A stretch of 64,000 nucleotides of DNA from Flavobacterium soli DSM 19725 (GTDB lineage: Bacteria; Bacteroidota; Bacteroidia; Flavobacteriales; Flavobacteriaceae): the NCBI RefSeq assembly GCF_000422705.1, contig NZ_AUGO01000002.1, positions 124,001 to 188,000 on the forward strand. Reading direction: 5' to 3'. The position numbers were made by a program, and so were the translations under genes. Of this stretch, positions 7,525 through 17,139 are shown piece after piece. The notes beneath the pieces are model-generated. The model was not told where the DNA came from, searched no databases, and saw nothing but the letters and a program-made list of their open reading frames with translations. The stretch's first letter is position 1, and each line of letters opens with the position of its first letter.

Positions 7525-10500
7525 TTAATTCGTTTTAACAACTTTATAAGTTCCTGATTTTTGACCTACATTAACACGGATTAAAAACACTTGTTCTCCA
7601 GTAAATTGAGAAAGGTTTAATTCGATGTTTTGGTTAGAACCAGTGGTTTGTGTGTTGTTTTCTAGCACTTTTCTACCTAAAATATCATATACTTCTATCA
7701 TAACTTTTTCGCCAGTGTTCTCGTTTAATGAAAGCGTAACCACATCTTTTGTAGGATTTGGATACAAACGAACAAAGCTGGCTAAATTATCATTCCCATT
7801 AGAAAGAGGCTCTTGAGCTCCAAGGAAAGCTTGATTAGAAAAAACTAACGCTGCTGAAGCATTAAACGCTATATTTTCTCCAGTAGCATCTTCTTGAGAA
7901 TCCGTATTTCCATTTGGATGCTGAACAGAAAAGAATCCGTATTTGAAATCTGGAGAAAAAGTAAGCCCTGTTGGCTCTGCACCAGCAGGTACTGAAGTGT
8001 GTAAAAGAACTTGAGGAGCACTTTGTCTGTGTCCTGGACGAACTACCCAGATATAGTTTCTTCCTCCATCTTGAACCACCCAAAGGTTTCCTTTATCGTC
8101 AAAGGCAAGGTTATCATTACCATCCGACCAAGATTCAGTAACAGTTCCTTCAGCAGTTTCGATAGGATAGCTCATTCCTCCTACGAAAGTTTCGAAATCA
8201 GAAACAGTGGTTCCATTATCTTTAAAACGAAATACGCGGTTTTTACCTTTTGTTGTAAAATAAATCATTCCATCAGGTCCGATTTCTACGTCTTCAACTC
8301 CGTTAAAATTAGTACCTCCCAAAGCCGCTGCATTAGATCGCATATTGTTACAATCTGCTGGAGTAATATTCGGCACTTGTATCCACACTGCAGTTGAAGA
8401 ACTCGGTTCATCATTAGAAAGTTCTAAATCTAATTTCAATACATATACATTTCCTGCTGTAATGTTTCCAGGAGTATTCGCTACAAATTTATATAAGCAA
8501 TGTGTTCCACCATCTTCTCCATAGTAAGCCAAAGCTCCATCATTACTAACCACAATGTTTTCGTGGTTCATTCGACCTAAGTGAAAAAGTTTATCTTTCA
8601 CACCATCATTGTTATAATCCATTACAGACGAAGTAACGGGATCAATTTCTACCAACCATCCCACATCTTCAAAACCATCACCATTGGTATCTCCAGCACT
8701 TGTACTTTCTTCTGCTGTAATTACAGTTCCCCAAGGTGTAATACCACCAGAACAGTTTCTTTCGGTTTTTACCAAATCTGGCGTGCTGAAATCTACTTTT
8801 CTAGAGTTGTTTACAGTCCAAAGCGGGTTAAGTGCATCATCATTCAATTCGATATCTACTATAGAAACTCCTCCTGGGTTATTTTCGTGATTTACGGATA
8901 ACCAGCCTAATGTATTTGCAGTTTCGCCAGTAGAAGGAATGTATCCTGTAAAGTCATGGTTTCCAGGAACGGTTCCTGATCCGTCCATATAAGCTGAACC
9001 TTGCTTGAATAATAATTGAAAGCGTTGTTCTTCTGGGATGATCAAAACAGGAGTTTGAGTCGTTGGGTTGATAGAGGTAAAACAGGCGATATGTCCTTCT
9101 TCACAAACATATTCTGGTGCTTTGTCCTGAATGTATAAATCAAATCCAAGATCAGAACTTTGACCATCTCTTTGGTGTATCTCAATTGAAATTCTGTTCA
9201 CACCATCTTGGAAGATCGTTTTTGGAAGAAAATAAGAAGTGTATCTTTTTTCATCAGCTCCATCAATAGTATTTACTGACCATGTAGTGTTGTCAATTGT
9301 TCCGGCAGGCATATTGTCACGCACAATTTCTACACCATTCACATAAATAATAGCTCCGTCATCTCTTCTTAGACCAAGCTCAACCTGATCTGCAACGTTT
9401 GCAAGCTCAATTTCTAAATCTCTTGAAAAATAATAGGTAATATATTTGTCTGATGAGTTTGGACCATAAGAAATAGTAGTAACTGCAGGATCTCCATATC
9501 CTAGTGGAGCAAAACCTGTAGCCCATGTAGAGTTGTCAAAAGTAAGCTCTTTCCAAGCAGTAGTACTTTGGTTGGTTCCATTATCTAAATACGACCATTC
9601 AGTACCTTTTTGCAATGGATATTGTGCAGGAGCTATTTTATTTTTTAGGAACATATCAAATCCAAGATCAGAACTTTGACCATCTTTTTGATGTAATTGT
9701 ACCGATATTCTATTTACACCGTTTTGGAAAACGGTTTTAGGAAGATCAAACAAAAAGTAATTGGTTTCATCGCCACTATTAACGGTATTTGAAGCACCAG
9801 TTGTATGAGTGATAGTTCCGCTTGGCATGTTGTCACGAATCACTTCTACACCATTTACATAAACGATAACCCCATCATCTCTCCTGATTCCAAAAGTTAC
9901 TTCTTCGCTAAGATTTGCTAGATTAACTTCGATATCTCTTGTAAAATAATAGGCGATATGTTTGTTGTTTGAATCAGATCCATATGAAATAGTTGTTGTC
10001 ATTGGGTCGCCATATCCAAGGGGAGCGGCTCCAATAGCCCAAGAAGAATTATCAAAAGAAGCCTGATTCCATCCTGTAGCACTTTGGTCAGTTCCATTGT
10101 CAAGATAAGACCATTCAGAACCTTTGGTTAAAGGAAATGCTCCAATTGCTGATGCTTCTTGGTATTCTATATACATGTCTACTCCCAAATCTGAACTATA
10201 AATATCTCTTTGGTGTAATTCGATAGCAATCCTGTTGGTACCATTTTGGAAAATAGTTTTAGGAAGCTCGAATGTAAAAAAGGTTGTTTCGTCACCACCA
10301 CCAATTGTGTTTGGAGCAAGTGTGGTGTTTGTAATTGGGCCTTCTGGCATATTGTCACGTAGCACTTCAACTCCGTTAACATACACCACAACTCCGTCAT
10401 CTCTTCTGATTCCGAATTTTACTTCATCCGGAAGGTCATTGAGATCTACTTCAATGTCTTTCAGGAAATAATACGTAATGTGCTTGTTGTTTGCATCCGA

Positions 10501-10725
10501 GCCATACGAAATGGTTGTGGTCATAGGATCGCCATATCCAAGAGGTGCCGCTCCAGTAGCCCATGTTGAGTAATCAAATGCTGGTTGTCTCCAGTTAGTG
10601 CCTTGATCGGTTCCATTGTCAAGATAAGACCATTGAGATCCGCTAGCCAAAAGTGTTTGTGGTGCCTGTGAAAATCCTGATAAGGAGGCCATCAGACCCA
10701 GAAAAAGTAGTTTTACTTTTTTCAT
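7525..10725 (-). CDS. T9SS-exported protein with three tandem beta-rich repeats and a PhoX (DUF839)-like domain
   Basis: The product has 1066 residues when started at ATG 10725; this start is preferred to 10758 because it begins the signal peptide MKKVKLLFLGLMASLSGFSQA. Three tandem repeats of about 173 residues follow, each with WSYLDNGT, a GYGDP motif, ISYG, RRDDG, VYVNGVE, RDNMP, LPKT and a closing SSDLG. The central part (from SINPTTQTPVLIIPEEQRF) looks like a PhoX/DUF839 beta-propeller, with NHENNPGG, CSGGITPWGT and GRMNHEN. PhoX enzymes are calcium-dependent phosphatases, but activity here is unproven. The C-terminus (from LYPNPTKDVVTLSL to GTYKVVKTN) is a type A T9SS sorting domain, so it should be exported by the machinery containing GldKLMN. 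A di-haem peroxidase gene lies upstream on the same strand. Confidence 0.85.
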   Translation of the reverse strand: MKKVKLLFLGLMASLSGFSQAPQTLLASGSQWSYLDNGTDQGTNWRQPAFDYSTWATGAAPLGYGDPMTTTISYGSDANNKHITYYFLKDIEVDLNDLPDEVKFGIRRDDGVVVYVNGVEVLRDNMPEGPITNTTLAPNTIGGGDETTFFTFELPKTIFQNGTNRIAIELHQRDIYSSDLGVDMYIEYQEASAIGAFPLTKGSEWSYLDNGTDQSATGWNQASFDNSSWAIGAAPLGYGDPMTTTISYGSDSNNKHIAYYFTRDIEVNLANLSEEVTFGIRRDDGVIVYVNGVEVIRDNMPSGTITHTTGASNTVNSGDETNYFLFDLPKTVFQNGVNRISVQLHQKDGQSSDLGFDMFLKNKIAPAQYPLQKGTEWSYLDNGTNQSTTAWKELTFDNSTWATGFAPLGYGDPAVTTISYGPNSSDKYITYYFSRDLEIELANVADQVELGLRRDDGAIIYVNGVEIVRDNMPAGTIDNTTWSVNTIDGADEKRYTSYFLPKTIFQDGVNRISIEIHQRDGQSSDLGFDLYIQDKAPEYVCEEGHIACFTSINPTTQTPVLIIPEEQRFQLLFKQGSAYMDGSGTVPGNHDFTGYIPSTGETANTLGWLSVNHENNPGGVSIVDIELNDDALNPLWTVNNSRKVDFSTPDLVKTERNCSGGITPWGTVITAEESTSAGDTNGDGFEDVGWLVEIDPVTSSVMDYNNDGVKDKLFHLGRMNHENIVVSNDGALAYYGEDGGTHCLYKFVANTPGNITAGNVYVLKLDLELSNDEPSSSTAVWIQVPNITPADCNNMRSNAAALGGTNFNGVEDVEIGPDGMIYFTTKGKNRVFRFKDNGTTVSDFETFVGGMSYPIETAEGTVTESWSDGNDNLAFDDKGNLWVVQDGGRNYIWVVRPGHRQSAPQVLLHTSVPAGAEPTGLTFSPDFKYGFFSVQHPNGNTDSQEDATGENIAFNASAALVFSNQAFLGAQEPLSNGNDNLASFVRLYPNPTKDVVTLSLNENTGEKVMIEVYDILGRKVLENNTQTTGSNQNIELNLSQFTGEQVFLIRVNVGQKSGTYKVVKTN
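9099..10659 (-). repeat. Three in-gene tandem repeats of about 520 bp
   Basis: Approximate units are 10140-10659, 9618-10139 and 9099-9617. They encode three copies of a roughly 173-residue module of clearly common origin. Units 1 and 2 keep the longest shared stretches (for example GAAPLGYGDPMTTTISYGSD in both); unit 3 is more diverged. Boundaries are estimated from the protein alignment. Confidence 0.8.
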
Positions 10726-10854
10726 AGTTGTGCAGGTTAAGTTGTTATTTTGACGCAAAGGTATAGGTCGCGTGTTGTGTTAGTCTTAATCCTGGTTTAT
10801 CAAATATGTAAAATAGTGTTAAGGATTTTAAACTATTGTTATTATAAGGCAGGT

Positions 10855-12684
10855 TTATTTCGATGGGTTATCAGTCAGGGATTTTAGAAAAGAAACAAGT
10901 TCGTTTTTTTCCTGTTCCGTAAGGTTTAGAACATCTGGAGATAGAGTTTGGTTTTCAACATGAAGCCCAATTCCTGCTCCACCGCCTTTTTCATAAAATT
11001 CAATCACTTCTTCAAGAGTTTTGTAGGCACCATTATGAAAGTAAGGACCAGTTAGTTCTACATTTCGAACAGTGGTTGTTTTAAACGATTTCTCATAGAT
11101 CCAAGCCTTCTCACTTCCTATAGTGTTAGCATATCGTCCTTGATCTGTATCAAGTTTTACAGTATTGGGAGCTTCTAAAACACCAAGAATTTCGCTTTCA
11201 TTTTCATTAAAAAGTGGCGGAACCAATCCGCTAAAAGTTGGAGCAAAATGACAGGTGGCACAATTTGCTTTTCCCATAAAAAGATTGAATCCTTTCTTTA
11301 CATCTTCGGGAATTTCTTTTTTTTCTCCTCTAACATATTGGTCAAACTCGCTATTGAACGATTTTAGCGAAAGCACAAAGGAAGTTAAGGCTTTGGAAAA
11401 ATTTTTACGATTGATGCCTTCCTTGCCAAAGACCTCTTCGAATTTTGCCCGGTAGGCTGCTTGATCGTTTATCTTTTTCAGTAGGATGTTGTAAGCTGTA
11501 TTGAATTCATCGGAATTAAAAATCACATGTTCTGCTTGTTGTTCAAGGGTAAAAGCTCTCAAATCATAAAAGAAGCGATCAGCATACACTGAATTTAGAA
11601 GGGTTGGTGCATTGCGTAATACTGTTTTTCCTTGAATATTGCTTATTGATTTTGAAACCCCATCAGTAAAAGCTTTTTCTGGCTGATGACATGAAGCACA
11701 ACTCATTTTGCCGTCGCTACTAACCAGCGGGTCATAAAACAATTCTTTTCCCAAGTTTCTCAAATCAGCCGTGTCTTCTTCTTTGCGGAGTTCAGTAAAA
11801 AAATAAGGATTTAAAAAATCTTCTGCAAAAATGGAGGTGCTGTTTGGATTCCAAGAAGTAGTATTTGACAAAAACTCGGTGTCAACATTTCCTTGTATGT
11901 TTCCCAATGCTTTATAAAGAGGGTCGATGTATTTTTTTAATAGTTCGAGTCGGTCAAGTTCTTCAAATGATGGTGCCTGTTCTAGATAGGCAATTGCTTC
12001 ATCCGTTAACTCAAGGATAGCTTCGTGTTTTTGTTTTTTTGGATTATTATCTTTTAAAAAATTCCGCATACCTTCCAGAGATGCAACTGCATCGTCGATA
12101 GAATTAAGTGAACCAGGAGTGTCAAACCCAGTAATTCCCATGCTGAATATCCGAACAAGTTGCAGCCTCATTGCTACGAAAGTATAACGAGTGTCGAAAT
12201 TTTGAAGGTTTATTTTTTCGTATAAAATAGCATAGCTGTCTTTCAATCGTCGGGATAAATTGGCGATTTCATTTTTTTGTTCCTCAATTTCATCGGAAAA
12301 AATCAATTCGTCCAATACTTGCAATCCAACAGGGTTGGCGACCAAGGGACGGGAATTTTCTTTTTCCAAATGGAGTAAAGGAGCTCCATTAATTGATTCA
12401 CTCACATATTCTGGATGAAAAAAAGCTAAAATGAATTCGGCCTTTTTGTAGCTTTTTCGAGCTTTTAGAAAAACATTTCTAAGTGAATCTTCTTCAATTT
12501 TATTGTTCCTATAATTTTCGGCTGCCAATTCTAATTGGCTAAAAGCTCTATTAATGTCAGAAAAATAATTTGATGCATATTCTGATTTTGTAGTGAACGA
12601 TTTTTGAGAAAAAGCAAATAGCAATAAAACGATCCCTACCATAAGAATAGGTAAAGTGCTTCTTTGTTGTATTTTGAGCATCAT
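10855..12684 (-). CDS. Di-haem cytochrome c peroxidase (CcpA/MauG family) with imelysin-like N-terminal half
   Basis: Of about 609 residues, the C-terminal half is a di-haem peroxidase with haem-binding motifs CASCH (residues 337-341 counted from an ATG at 12708) and CATCH (483-487). Flanking family sequence includes GKELFYDPLVSSDGKMSC, RNAPTLLN and FKTTTVRNVELTGPYFHNG. These periplasmic enzymes reduce hydrogen peroxide or modify proteins. The N-terminal 270 residues after the signal anchor are helical, with ANPVGLQVLDELIF, and resemble imelysin-type helical bundles. The start is ambiguous: ATGs at 12684 and 12681 give the better signal peptide (MMLKIQQ then a hydrophobic stretch); 12708 is also possible. 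It is on the same strand as the T9SS PhoX-like gene 129 bases downstream. Confidence 0.88.
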   Translation of the reverse strand: MMLKIQQRSTLPILMVGIVLLLFAFSQKSFTTKSEYASNYFSDINRAFSQLELAAENYRNNKIEEDSLRNVFLKARKSYKKAEFILAFFHPEYVSESINGAPLLHLEKENSRPLVANPVGLQVLDELIFSDEIEEQKNEIANLSRRLKDSYAILYEKINLQNFDTRYTFVAMRLQLVRIFSMGITGFDTPGSLNSIDDAVASLEGMRNFLKDNNPKKQKHEAILELTDEAIAYLEQAPSFEELDRLELLKKYIDPLYKALGNIQGNVDTEFLSNTTSWNPNSTSIFAEDFLNPYFFTELRKEEDTADLRNLGKELFYDPLVSSDGKMSCASCHQPEKAFTDGVSKSISNIQGKTVLRNAPTLLNSVYADRFFYDLRAFTLEQQAEHVIFNSDEFNTAYNILLKKINDQAAYRAKFEEVFGKEGINRKNFSKALTSFVLSLKSFNSEFDQYVRGEKKEIPEDVKKGFNLFMGKANCATCHFAPTFSGLVPPLFNENESEILGVLEAPNTVKLDTDQGRYANTIGSEKAWIYEKSFKTTTVRNVELTGPYFHNGAYKTLEEVIEFYEKGGGAGIGLHVENQTLSPDVLNLTEQEKNELVSFLKSLTDNPSK

Positions 12685-12892
12685 GATTTTTGATTGTGTA
12701 ATGCACAAAACTACTATTGCAAACAGCGATAAGCATTAATTGTAGATTAAGAAATGTTTATCTATGATAGAGTTTGATACAATAATTTCCGTTCATTTGT
12801 GTTTTGGAAATAGCTTTTAAAGACTAAGATGTTTAGAAGAAATAAAGTATTTTCTCTCATTTTTTTATACATTTAGCGTCAAAACATAAAAA

Positions 12893-13720
12893 ATGGATGG
12901 AGTGCTTTTATTTCTACTAACAATACTGCTTTCATTGGTTGTGGTGCTACTGCTATTCGTTGGTTTTTTCAAGTTTATGTTCGAGCCTGCTTTTATATTA
13001 ATCTTCAAGAGACCCGTTTTTTTATATTGGTATCCTATTCCTAAAAAATTAAACCAACATCAAAGGCAAATCTTAGAAAAAGAATTTTCGTTCTACAGGA
13101 AACTTTCGGATAAAAAGAAAACCTACTTTGAACATCGTGTGAAATCGTTTCTTCTCACTTATAAATTTGTTGGAAATGAGATTGTGGTTACGAATGACGT
13201 TCGGATCATTATTGCAGGAACCTATGTTATGCTTACTTTTGGTATGCGAAATTATTTGGTTCCACTTTTTAATAAAATTATAGTGTATCCAACAGTATAT
13301 TATTCTACGATAACGGAACACTACCACAAAGGAGAATTTAACCCTCGTCTAAAAGCAGTTGTTTTTTCTTGGGAGGATTTTGTTTCGGGACACCAGGTCA
13401 CTAACAATAACATCAACTTGGGATTGCATGAGTTTTCGCATGTGTTGCATTTTCATGCCCTAAAAGGTAAAGATTCTAGCGCCATTATTTTTTATGATGA
13501 GTTTATGGAAGTCATCAAATACTATAATGATGCAGGATTGAATGCTCAGTTGAACCAGAAAGCCTATTTTAGAGAATATGCCTATGAAAATCAATTTGAA
13601 TTTTTATCTGTTTTATTGGAACATTTCTTCGAAACGCCACATATTTTCAAGGCAGAATTTCCTGATTTGTTTCAAAGTGTAAGGAGGATGATTAATTTTG
13701 ACGAAAAGCTCCTTTGTTAG
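12893..13720 (+). CDS. MtfA-type zinc peptidase (M90 family)
   Basis: A 275-residue protein with an N-terminal membrane segment (about residues 4-28, LLFLLTILLSLVVVLLLFVGFF) and the zinc-binding motif HEFSHV (HExxH) in LGLHEFSHVLHFH. Upstream are the family stretches VVFSWEDFVSG and VTNNNINLG. A further glutamate region near YDEFMEV and FFETPHIF matches the MtfA core. MtfA in enterobacteria is an aminopeptidase that also binds the Mlc repressor; no Mlc homologue is visible here, so only the peptidase fold is claimed. It is monocistronic and followed by a bidirectional hairpin at 13739. Confidence 0.85.
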   Translation: MDGVLLFLLTILLSLVVVLLLFVGFFKFMFEPAFILIFKRPVFLYWYPIPKKLNQHQRQILEKEFSFYRKLSDKKKTYFEHRVKSFLLTYKFVGNEIVVTNDVRIIIAGTYVMLTFGMRNYLVPLFNKIIVYPTVYYSTITEHYHKGEFNPRLKAVVFSWEDFVSGHQVTNNNINLGLHEFSHVLHFHALKGKDSSAIIFYDEFMEVIKYYNDAGLNAQLNQKAYFREYAYENQFEFLSVLLEHFFETPHIFKAEFPDLFQSVRRMINFDEKLLC

Positions 13721-13738
13721 AATTGATTTATTGAAAAC

Positions 13739-13776
13739 TAAAAGGCTTGAGAGTAAATAGTCTCAAGCCTTTTAGT
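13739..13776. terminator. Bidirectional terminator between the MtfA-like and DinB genes
   Basis: The perfect stem AAAGGCTTGAGA / TCTCAAGCCTTT with a short loop is flanked by A-rich and T-rich sequence, between two convergent stop codons. Confidence 0.85.
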
Positions 13777-13784
13777 TGTGATAA

Positions 13785-14288
13785 TTAATTTTTTTGTTCG
13801 TCTTCATAGGTCGGTCCATATAGGCTAGGGACTTTATTTCCGGTAGCTCGAAGGTACACGATCATTTCTCCCCGGTGGTGATAAATATGGTTGAAAAGAA
13901 AACTTCGCACCACGATTCCTCTTGCCAAAGGACCTAATACAACACGGTCTCCTACTTTCATCGTCCAATCTGCTTTCAATTTTTCTTCAGTGAGTGTTTT
14001 TAGTGCAGCTCTTGCTTTTTCTACATTGCTTTCAAAAAGTTCCAACGTAGCTTTTATATCATTGGTGTCACCGCGTTTAAGTTCGTCGGCAGCCATGTCA
14101 TAAACATCTTGAGTTAGCGTGCCAACATACCAATAGTAAATAGTGGCAATGTGCTGTGCCAATTCACCCATCGACCATGAAATATGTGATGGTTTAAAAT
14201 CTAGGTCTTTTTCGGGAACAGCCTGTAGCAAGTTTCGTGTGCTTTTTACTTCCTGTTCAAATTCTTGTGTGAGGGATTCTAGTAGCAT
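13785..14288 (-). CDS. DinB family protein (four-helix putative metal enzyme)
   Basis: A 167-residue protein with the DinB/YfiT layout: a first helix SLTQEFEQEVKSTRNLLQAVPE, the metal-ligand motif SMGELAQHIATIY around residues 39-52, and the C-terminal pair in FLFNHIYHHRGEMIVYL (about 129-145). Three histidines in this arrangement bind a metal in family structures. Many members are bacillithiol- or mycothiol-type thiol transferases, but the substrate is unknown here. It is transcribed alone, convergent with the M90 peptidase gene and divergent from the DUF72 gene. Confidence 0.9.
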   Translation of the reverse strand: MLLESLTQEFEQEVKSTRNLLQAVPEKDLDFKPSHISWSMGELAQHIATIYYWYVGTLTQDVYDMAADELKRGDTNDIKATLELFESNVEKARAALKTLTEEKLKADWTMKVGDRVVLGPLARGIVVRSFLFNHIYHHRGEMIVYLRATGNKVPSLYGPTYEDEQKN

Positions 14289-14401
14289 AAATTTTTTTAC
14301 TTAAAGTTACAAAAAATAGAAATAAATTAAAATTAATTTTTTTTAATAAAAGGCTTATACATTGGTTTTCGTACCTTTAATTCTATAATAAAAAAGTAAA
14401 A

Positions 14402-15298
14402 ATGGAATTCGGAAAAGTAAAAGACCCTGCTTCAATTGATTTCAAGCTCCCGAAAGATGCTCCAGAAACCAAGCAAATCCTATCGGCAAATAAAACCAAT
14501 GATTTTGCAGCCTATGTTGGCTGTGCAAAATGGAATAAAAATGATCTAAAAGGTTTTTATCCAAGAGGAACAAAAGATGAATTGGCTTATTATTCCACCC
14601 AATTCAATTCTATCGAACTCAACGCCACTTTTTATGCAATGCCTTCTTGGCAACAAATCGAAACATGGAAAAATAAAACGCCCGATAATTTTAAATTTTT
14701 TCCGAAACTAACCAATACCATCAGTCATTTTAAACGCTTGATTGAGGTTAAGGAAGTAGTCGATGATTTTTGTAATGCCATCAGCAACTTTGATGAAAAA
14801 CTCGGAATGGCTTTCCTGCAACTTCATGACAATTTCAAACCAAAAGATTTCGACCGATTAAAAAAGGTAGTAGAAGAGTTTCCAAAAGGTGTTCCGCTTG
14901 CAATAGAGGTGCGAAATAGCGAATGGTTTGACAATGCCGAAATCCAGGAAACGTTTTGTCAATTCTTAGAAAAACATAAAGTAGCCAATATTATTGTAGA
15001 TACAGCCGGAAGACGCGACATGCTCCACATGCGATTGACAAGTCCAGTTGCTTTTATACGCTATGTTGGAGCCAATCATGCATCAGATGCTCAACGGCTT
15101 GAAGATTGGATTCCGAGACTTGAAAAATGGAAAGAGGAAGGTTTGCAAAAATTATATTTCTTTGTGCATCAGAATGCCGAAGTAGAATCACCTTTATTGG
15201 CTAAAGATTTTATAGAAAAACTCAACAAGGCTTTAAAAACAAATGTCCCGGTTCCAACTATAAAACCGGGACAAAATAATTTATTTGATTTTGATTAA
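14402..15298 (+). CDS. DUF72 domain-containing protein
   Basis: The product has 298 residues. The DUF72 TIM-barrel signature is clear: YVGCAKWNKNDLKGFYPRG, FNSIELNATFYAMPSWQQIETWKNKTP, then FFPKLTNTISHFKRL, and IEVRNSEW and IVDTAGRRD further on. The biochemical function of DUF72 is not established. Length is normal for the family. The stop codon overlaps the convergent rpe stop, sharing the TTAA at 15295-15298, so no terminator separates the two genes. Confidence 0.9.
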   Translation: MEFGKVKDPASIDFKLPKDAPETKQILSANKTNDFAAYVGCAKWNKNDLKGFYPRGTKDELAYYSTQFNSIELNATFYAMPSWQQIETWKNKTPDNFKFFPKLTNTISHFKRLIEVKEVVDDFCNAISNFDEKLGMAFLQLHDNFKPKDFDRLKKVVEEFPKGVPLAIEVRNSEWFDNAEIQETFCQFLEKHKVANIIVDTAGRRDMLHMRLTSPVAFIRYVGANHASDAQRLEDWIPRLEKWKEEGLQKLYFFVHQNAEVESPLLAKDFIEKLNKALKTNVPVPTIKPGQNNLFDFD

Positions 15299-15957
15299 GA
15301 AGCCAATAACTTCTTCAAATCAACAATAGTTTGAGTAGGATTTTCAGCTTTGAAAACAAAATTTCCAGCAACCAAGACATCAGCTCCAGCTTCGGCTAGT
15401 TGAACTGCGTTTTTGCTAGTTACTCCACCATCAATTTCGATTAAAGTTGAAGCTCCATTTCTGGTAATAATCTCTTTTAATTGTCTTACTTTCTTATAGG
15501 TGTTTTCAATGAAAGATTGTCCGCCAAAACCAGGATTCACACTCATGATACAAACCAAGTCGATATCATTGATGACATCTTCTAATAAACTCACATTCGT
15601 ATGTGGATTTATTGCAACTCCTGCTTTCATTCCTTCTGCCTTAATCGCTTGCAAGGTTCTGTGAAGGTGTGTTGTTGCTTCATAATGAACCGTTAGTACA
15701 TTAGCTCCCAAATCGGCAAAAGTTTTGATATAACGATCTGGATCAACAATCATCAAATGCACATCGATTGTTTTTTTTGCATGTCTTGAAATGGCTTCCA
15801 AAACTGGCATTCCAAACGAAATATTCGGAACAAAAACACCATCCATGATGTCAATATGAAACCAATCGGCTTCACTGTTATTGATCATTTCGATGTCGCG
15901 TTGCAAGTTTGCAAAATCTGCAGCAAGCACTGATGGTGCTATTAAAGTATTTTTCAT
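15295..15957 (-). CDS. rpe: Ribulose-phosphate 3-epimerase
   Basis: A 220-residue TIM-barrel enzyme that interconverts ribulose 5-phosphate and xylulose 5-phosphate in the pentose phosphate pathway. Diagnostic motifs are IAPSVLAADFANLQRDIEMI at the start, FHIDIMDGVFVPNISFG, DVHLMIVDPDRYI, SVNPGFGGQSFI and EIDGGVTSKNA, which include the metal ligands and phosphate-binding Gly residues. ATG 15957 is chosen because family sequence starts right after it; an in-frame extension to 16020 encodes a basic stretch overlapping the CGCAAAG repeat and is not conserved. It ends in a 4-base overlap with DUF72. Confidence 0.96.
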   Translation of the reverse strand: MKNTLIAPSVLAADFANLQRDIEMINNSEADWFHIDIMDGVFVPNISFGMPVLEAISRHAKKTIDVHLMIVDPDRYIKTFADLGANVLTVHYEATTHLHRTLQAIKAEGMKAGVAINPHTNVSLLEDVINDIDLVCIMSVNPGFGGQSFIENTYKKVRQLKEIITRNGASTLIEIDGGVTSKNAVQLAEAGADVLVAGNFVFKAENPTQTIVDLKKLLAS

Positions 15958-15992
15958 TGTAGTTAGTGTTGTTTTGGCAAAGGTACTTTTTA

Positions 15993-16030
15993 ACCGCAAA
16001 GTTCGCAAGGATTTACGCAAAGTTCATAAA
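15993..16030. repeat. CGCAAAG-type short intergenic repeat
   Basis: CCGCAAAGTTCGCAAGG is followed by TTACGCAAAGTTC: three degenerate CGCAAAG/TCGCAAGG units of the kind scattered through flavobacterial intergenic DNA. The stretch 15958-16275 otherwise holds only the rpoD terminator; nothing coding was seen. Confidence 0.55.
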
Positions 16031-16106
16031 GAATGGTTTAAGTAAAAATAAGAAGCTTTAGAAACCCGATCCGCATTGGCTGAAAACAGACCGAGAGTTT
16101 TTTTTA

Positions 16107-16139
16107 AAACAAAAAAACTCCGGTAATCAGCCGGAGTTT
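16107..16139 (-). terminator. Terminator downstream of rpoD
   Basis: The stem AAACTCCGG / CCGGAGTTT surrounds TAATCAG. An A-rich run at 16106-16117 supplies the U tract for the minus-strand transcript. It lies about 135 bases beyond the rpoD stop. Confidence 0.75.
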
Positions 16140-16275
16140 CAATCATCAATCAAAAAACGAACAGTTAATCAGACTGTTGTTGCTTTTACTATATTGGGTA
16201 ATTAGTGTAAAATTGGTTGTGCAAAATACAAATAAATTTGATAACACAAAAAATAAGTTTCAATTAGCGTGCCAA

Positions 16276-17139
16276 TTATCCTAAATAGGTTTTCAAGATC
16301 TTACTTCTAGAAGTGTGTTTCAATCTGCGGATTGCTTTTTCCTTGATCTGACGAACACGTTCTCTTGTCAAGTCAAAAGTCTCTCCGATTTCTTCCAAAG
16401 TCATTGGATGCTGGTCGCCCAATCCAAAATAAAGACGCACTACATCAGCTTCACGAGGTGTTAAAGTCTCTAATGAACGCTCAATTTCTGTACGTAAAGA
16501 TTCGTGGATCAACTCTCTATCAGGATTTGGAGATTCTCCAGAACGCAAAACGTCATAAAGATTAGAATCTTCACCTTCAACAAGTGGTGCATCCATCGAA
16601 AGGTGACGTCCAGAGTTTTTCATCGACTCTTTTACGTCGTTTACAGTCATGTCAAGTTCTTTTGCAATTTCTTCAGCAGAAGGTGGTCTTTCGTTAGATT
16701 GCTCTAACAAGGCATACATCTTGTTGATTTTATTGATCGAACCAATTTTGTTCAAAGGCAAACGAACGATACGAGATTGTTCGGCCAAAGCTTGAAGAAT
16801 CGATTGACGAATCCACCAAACCGCATAAGATATAAATTTAAAACCACGTGTTTCATCGAAACGTTGAGCAGCTTTGATAAGACCTAAATTTCCTTCATTA
16901 ATTAAATCTGGAAGTGTTAATCCTTGATTTTGATATTGTTTTGCAACCGAAACCACGAAACGTAAATTGGCTTTGGTCAATTTCTCTAATGCTCTCTGGT
17001 CTCCGGCTTTAATTCGTTGTGCTAATTCTACCTCTTCATCGGCTGTGATAAGGTCAACTTTTCCGATTTCCTGAAGATATTTGTCTAAAGAAGCAGTTTC
17101 ACGATTGGTTACCTGCTTGGTAATTTTAAGTTGTCTCAT
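16276..17139 (-). CDS. rpoD: Primary sigma factor RpoD (SigA)
   Basis: The product has 287 residues from ATG 17139 ([21 protein letters not shown]). Region 1.2 is [22 protein letters not shown]. Region 2 carries [41 protein letters not shown]-type sequence and the -10 recognition helix [12 protein letters not shown]. Region 3 follows, and region 4 ends in [29 protein letters not shown]. It lacks region 1.1, as expected for Bacteroidota primary sigma factors, which recognise -33 TTG and -7 TAnnTTTG promoters. A longer in-frame start at 17172 is not conserved. It is monocistronic, divergent from the DUF3857 gene. Confidence 0.97.
   Translation of the reverse strand: MRQLKITKQVTNRETASLDKYLQEIGKVDLITADEEVELAQRIKAGDQRALEKLTKANLRFVVSVAKQYQNQGLTLPDLINEGNLGLIKAAQRFDETRGFKFISYAVWWIRQSILQALAEQSRIVRLPLNKIGSINKINKMYALLEQSNERPPSAEEIAKELDMTVNDVKESMKNSGRHLSMDAPLVEGEDSNLYDVLRSGESPNPDRELIHESLRTEIERSLETLTPREADVVRLYFGLGDQHPMTLEEIGETFDLTRERVRQIKEKAIRRLKHTSRSKILKTYLG

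Noticed and set aside
10725-10758. Longer N-terminus for the T9SS PhoX-like protein
   Set aside because: Residues before ATG 10725 would put a polar leader ahead of a good signal peptide.
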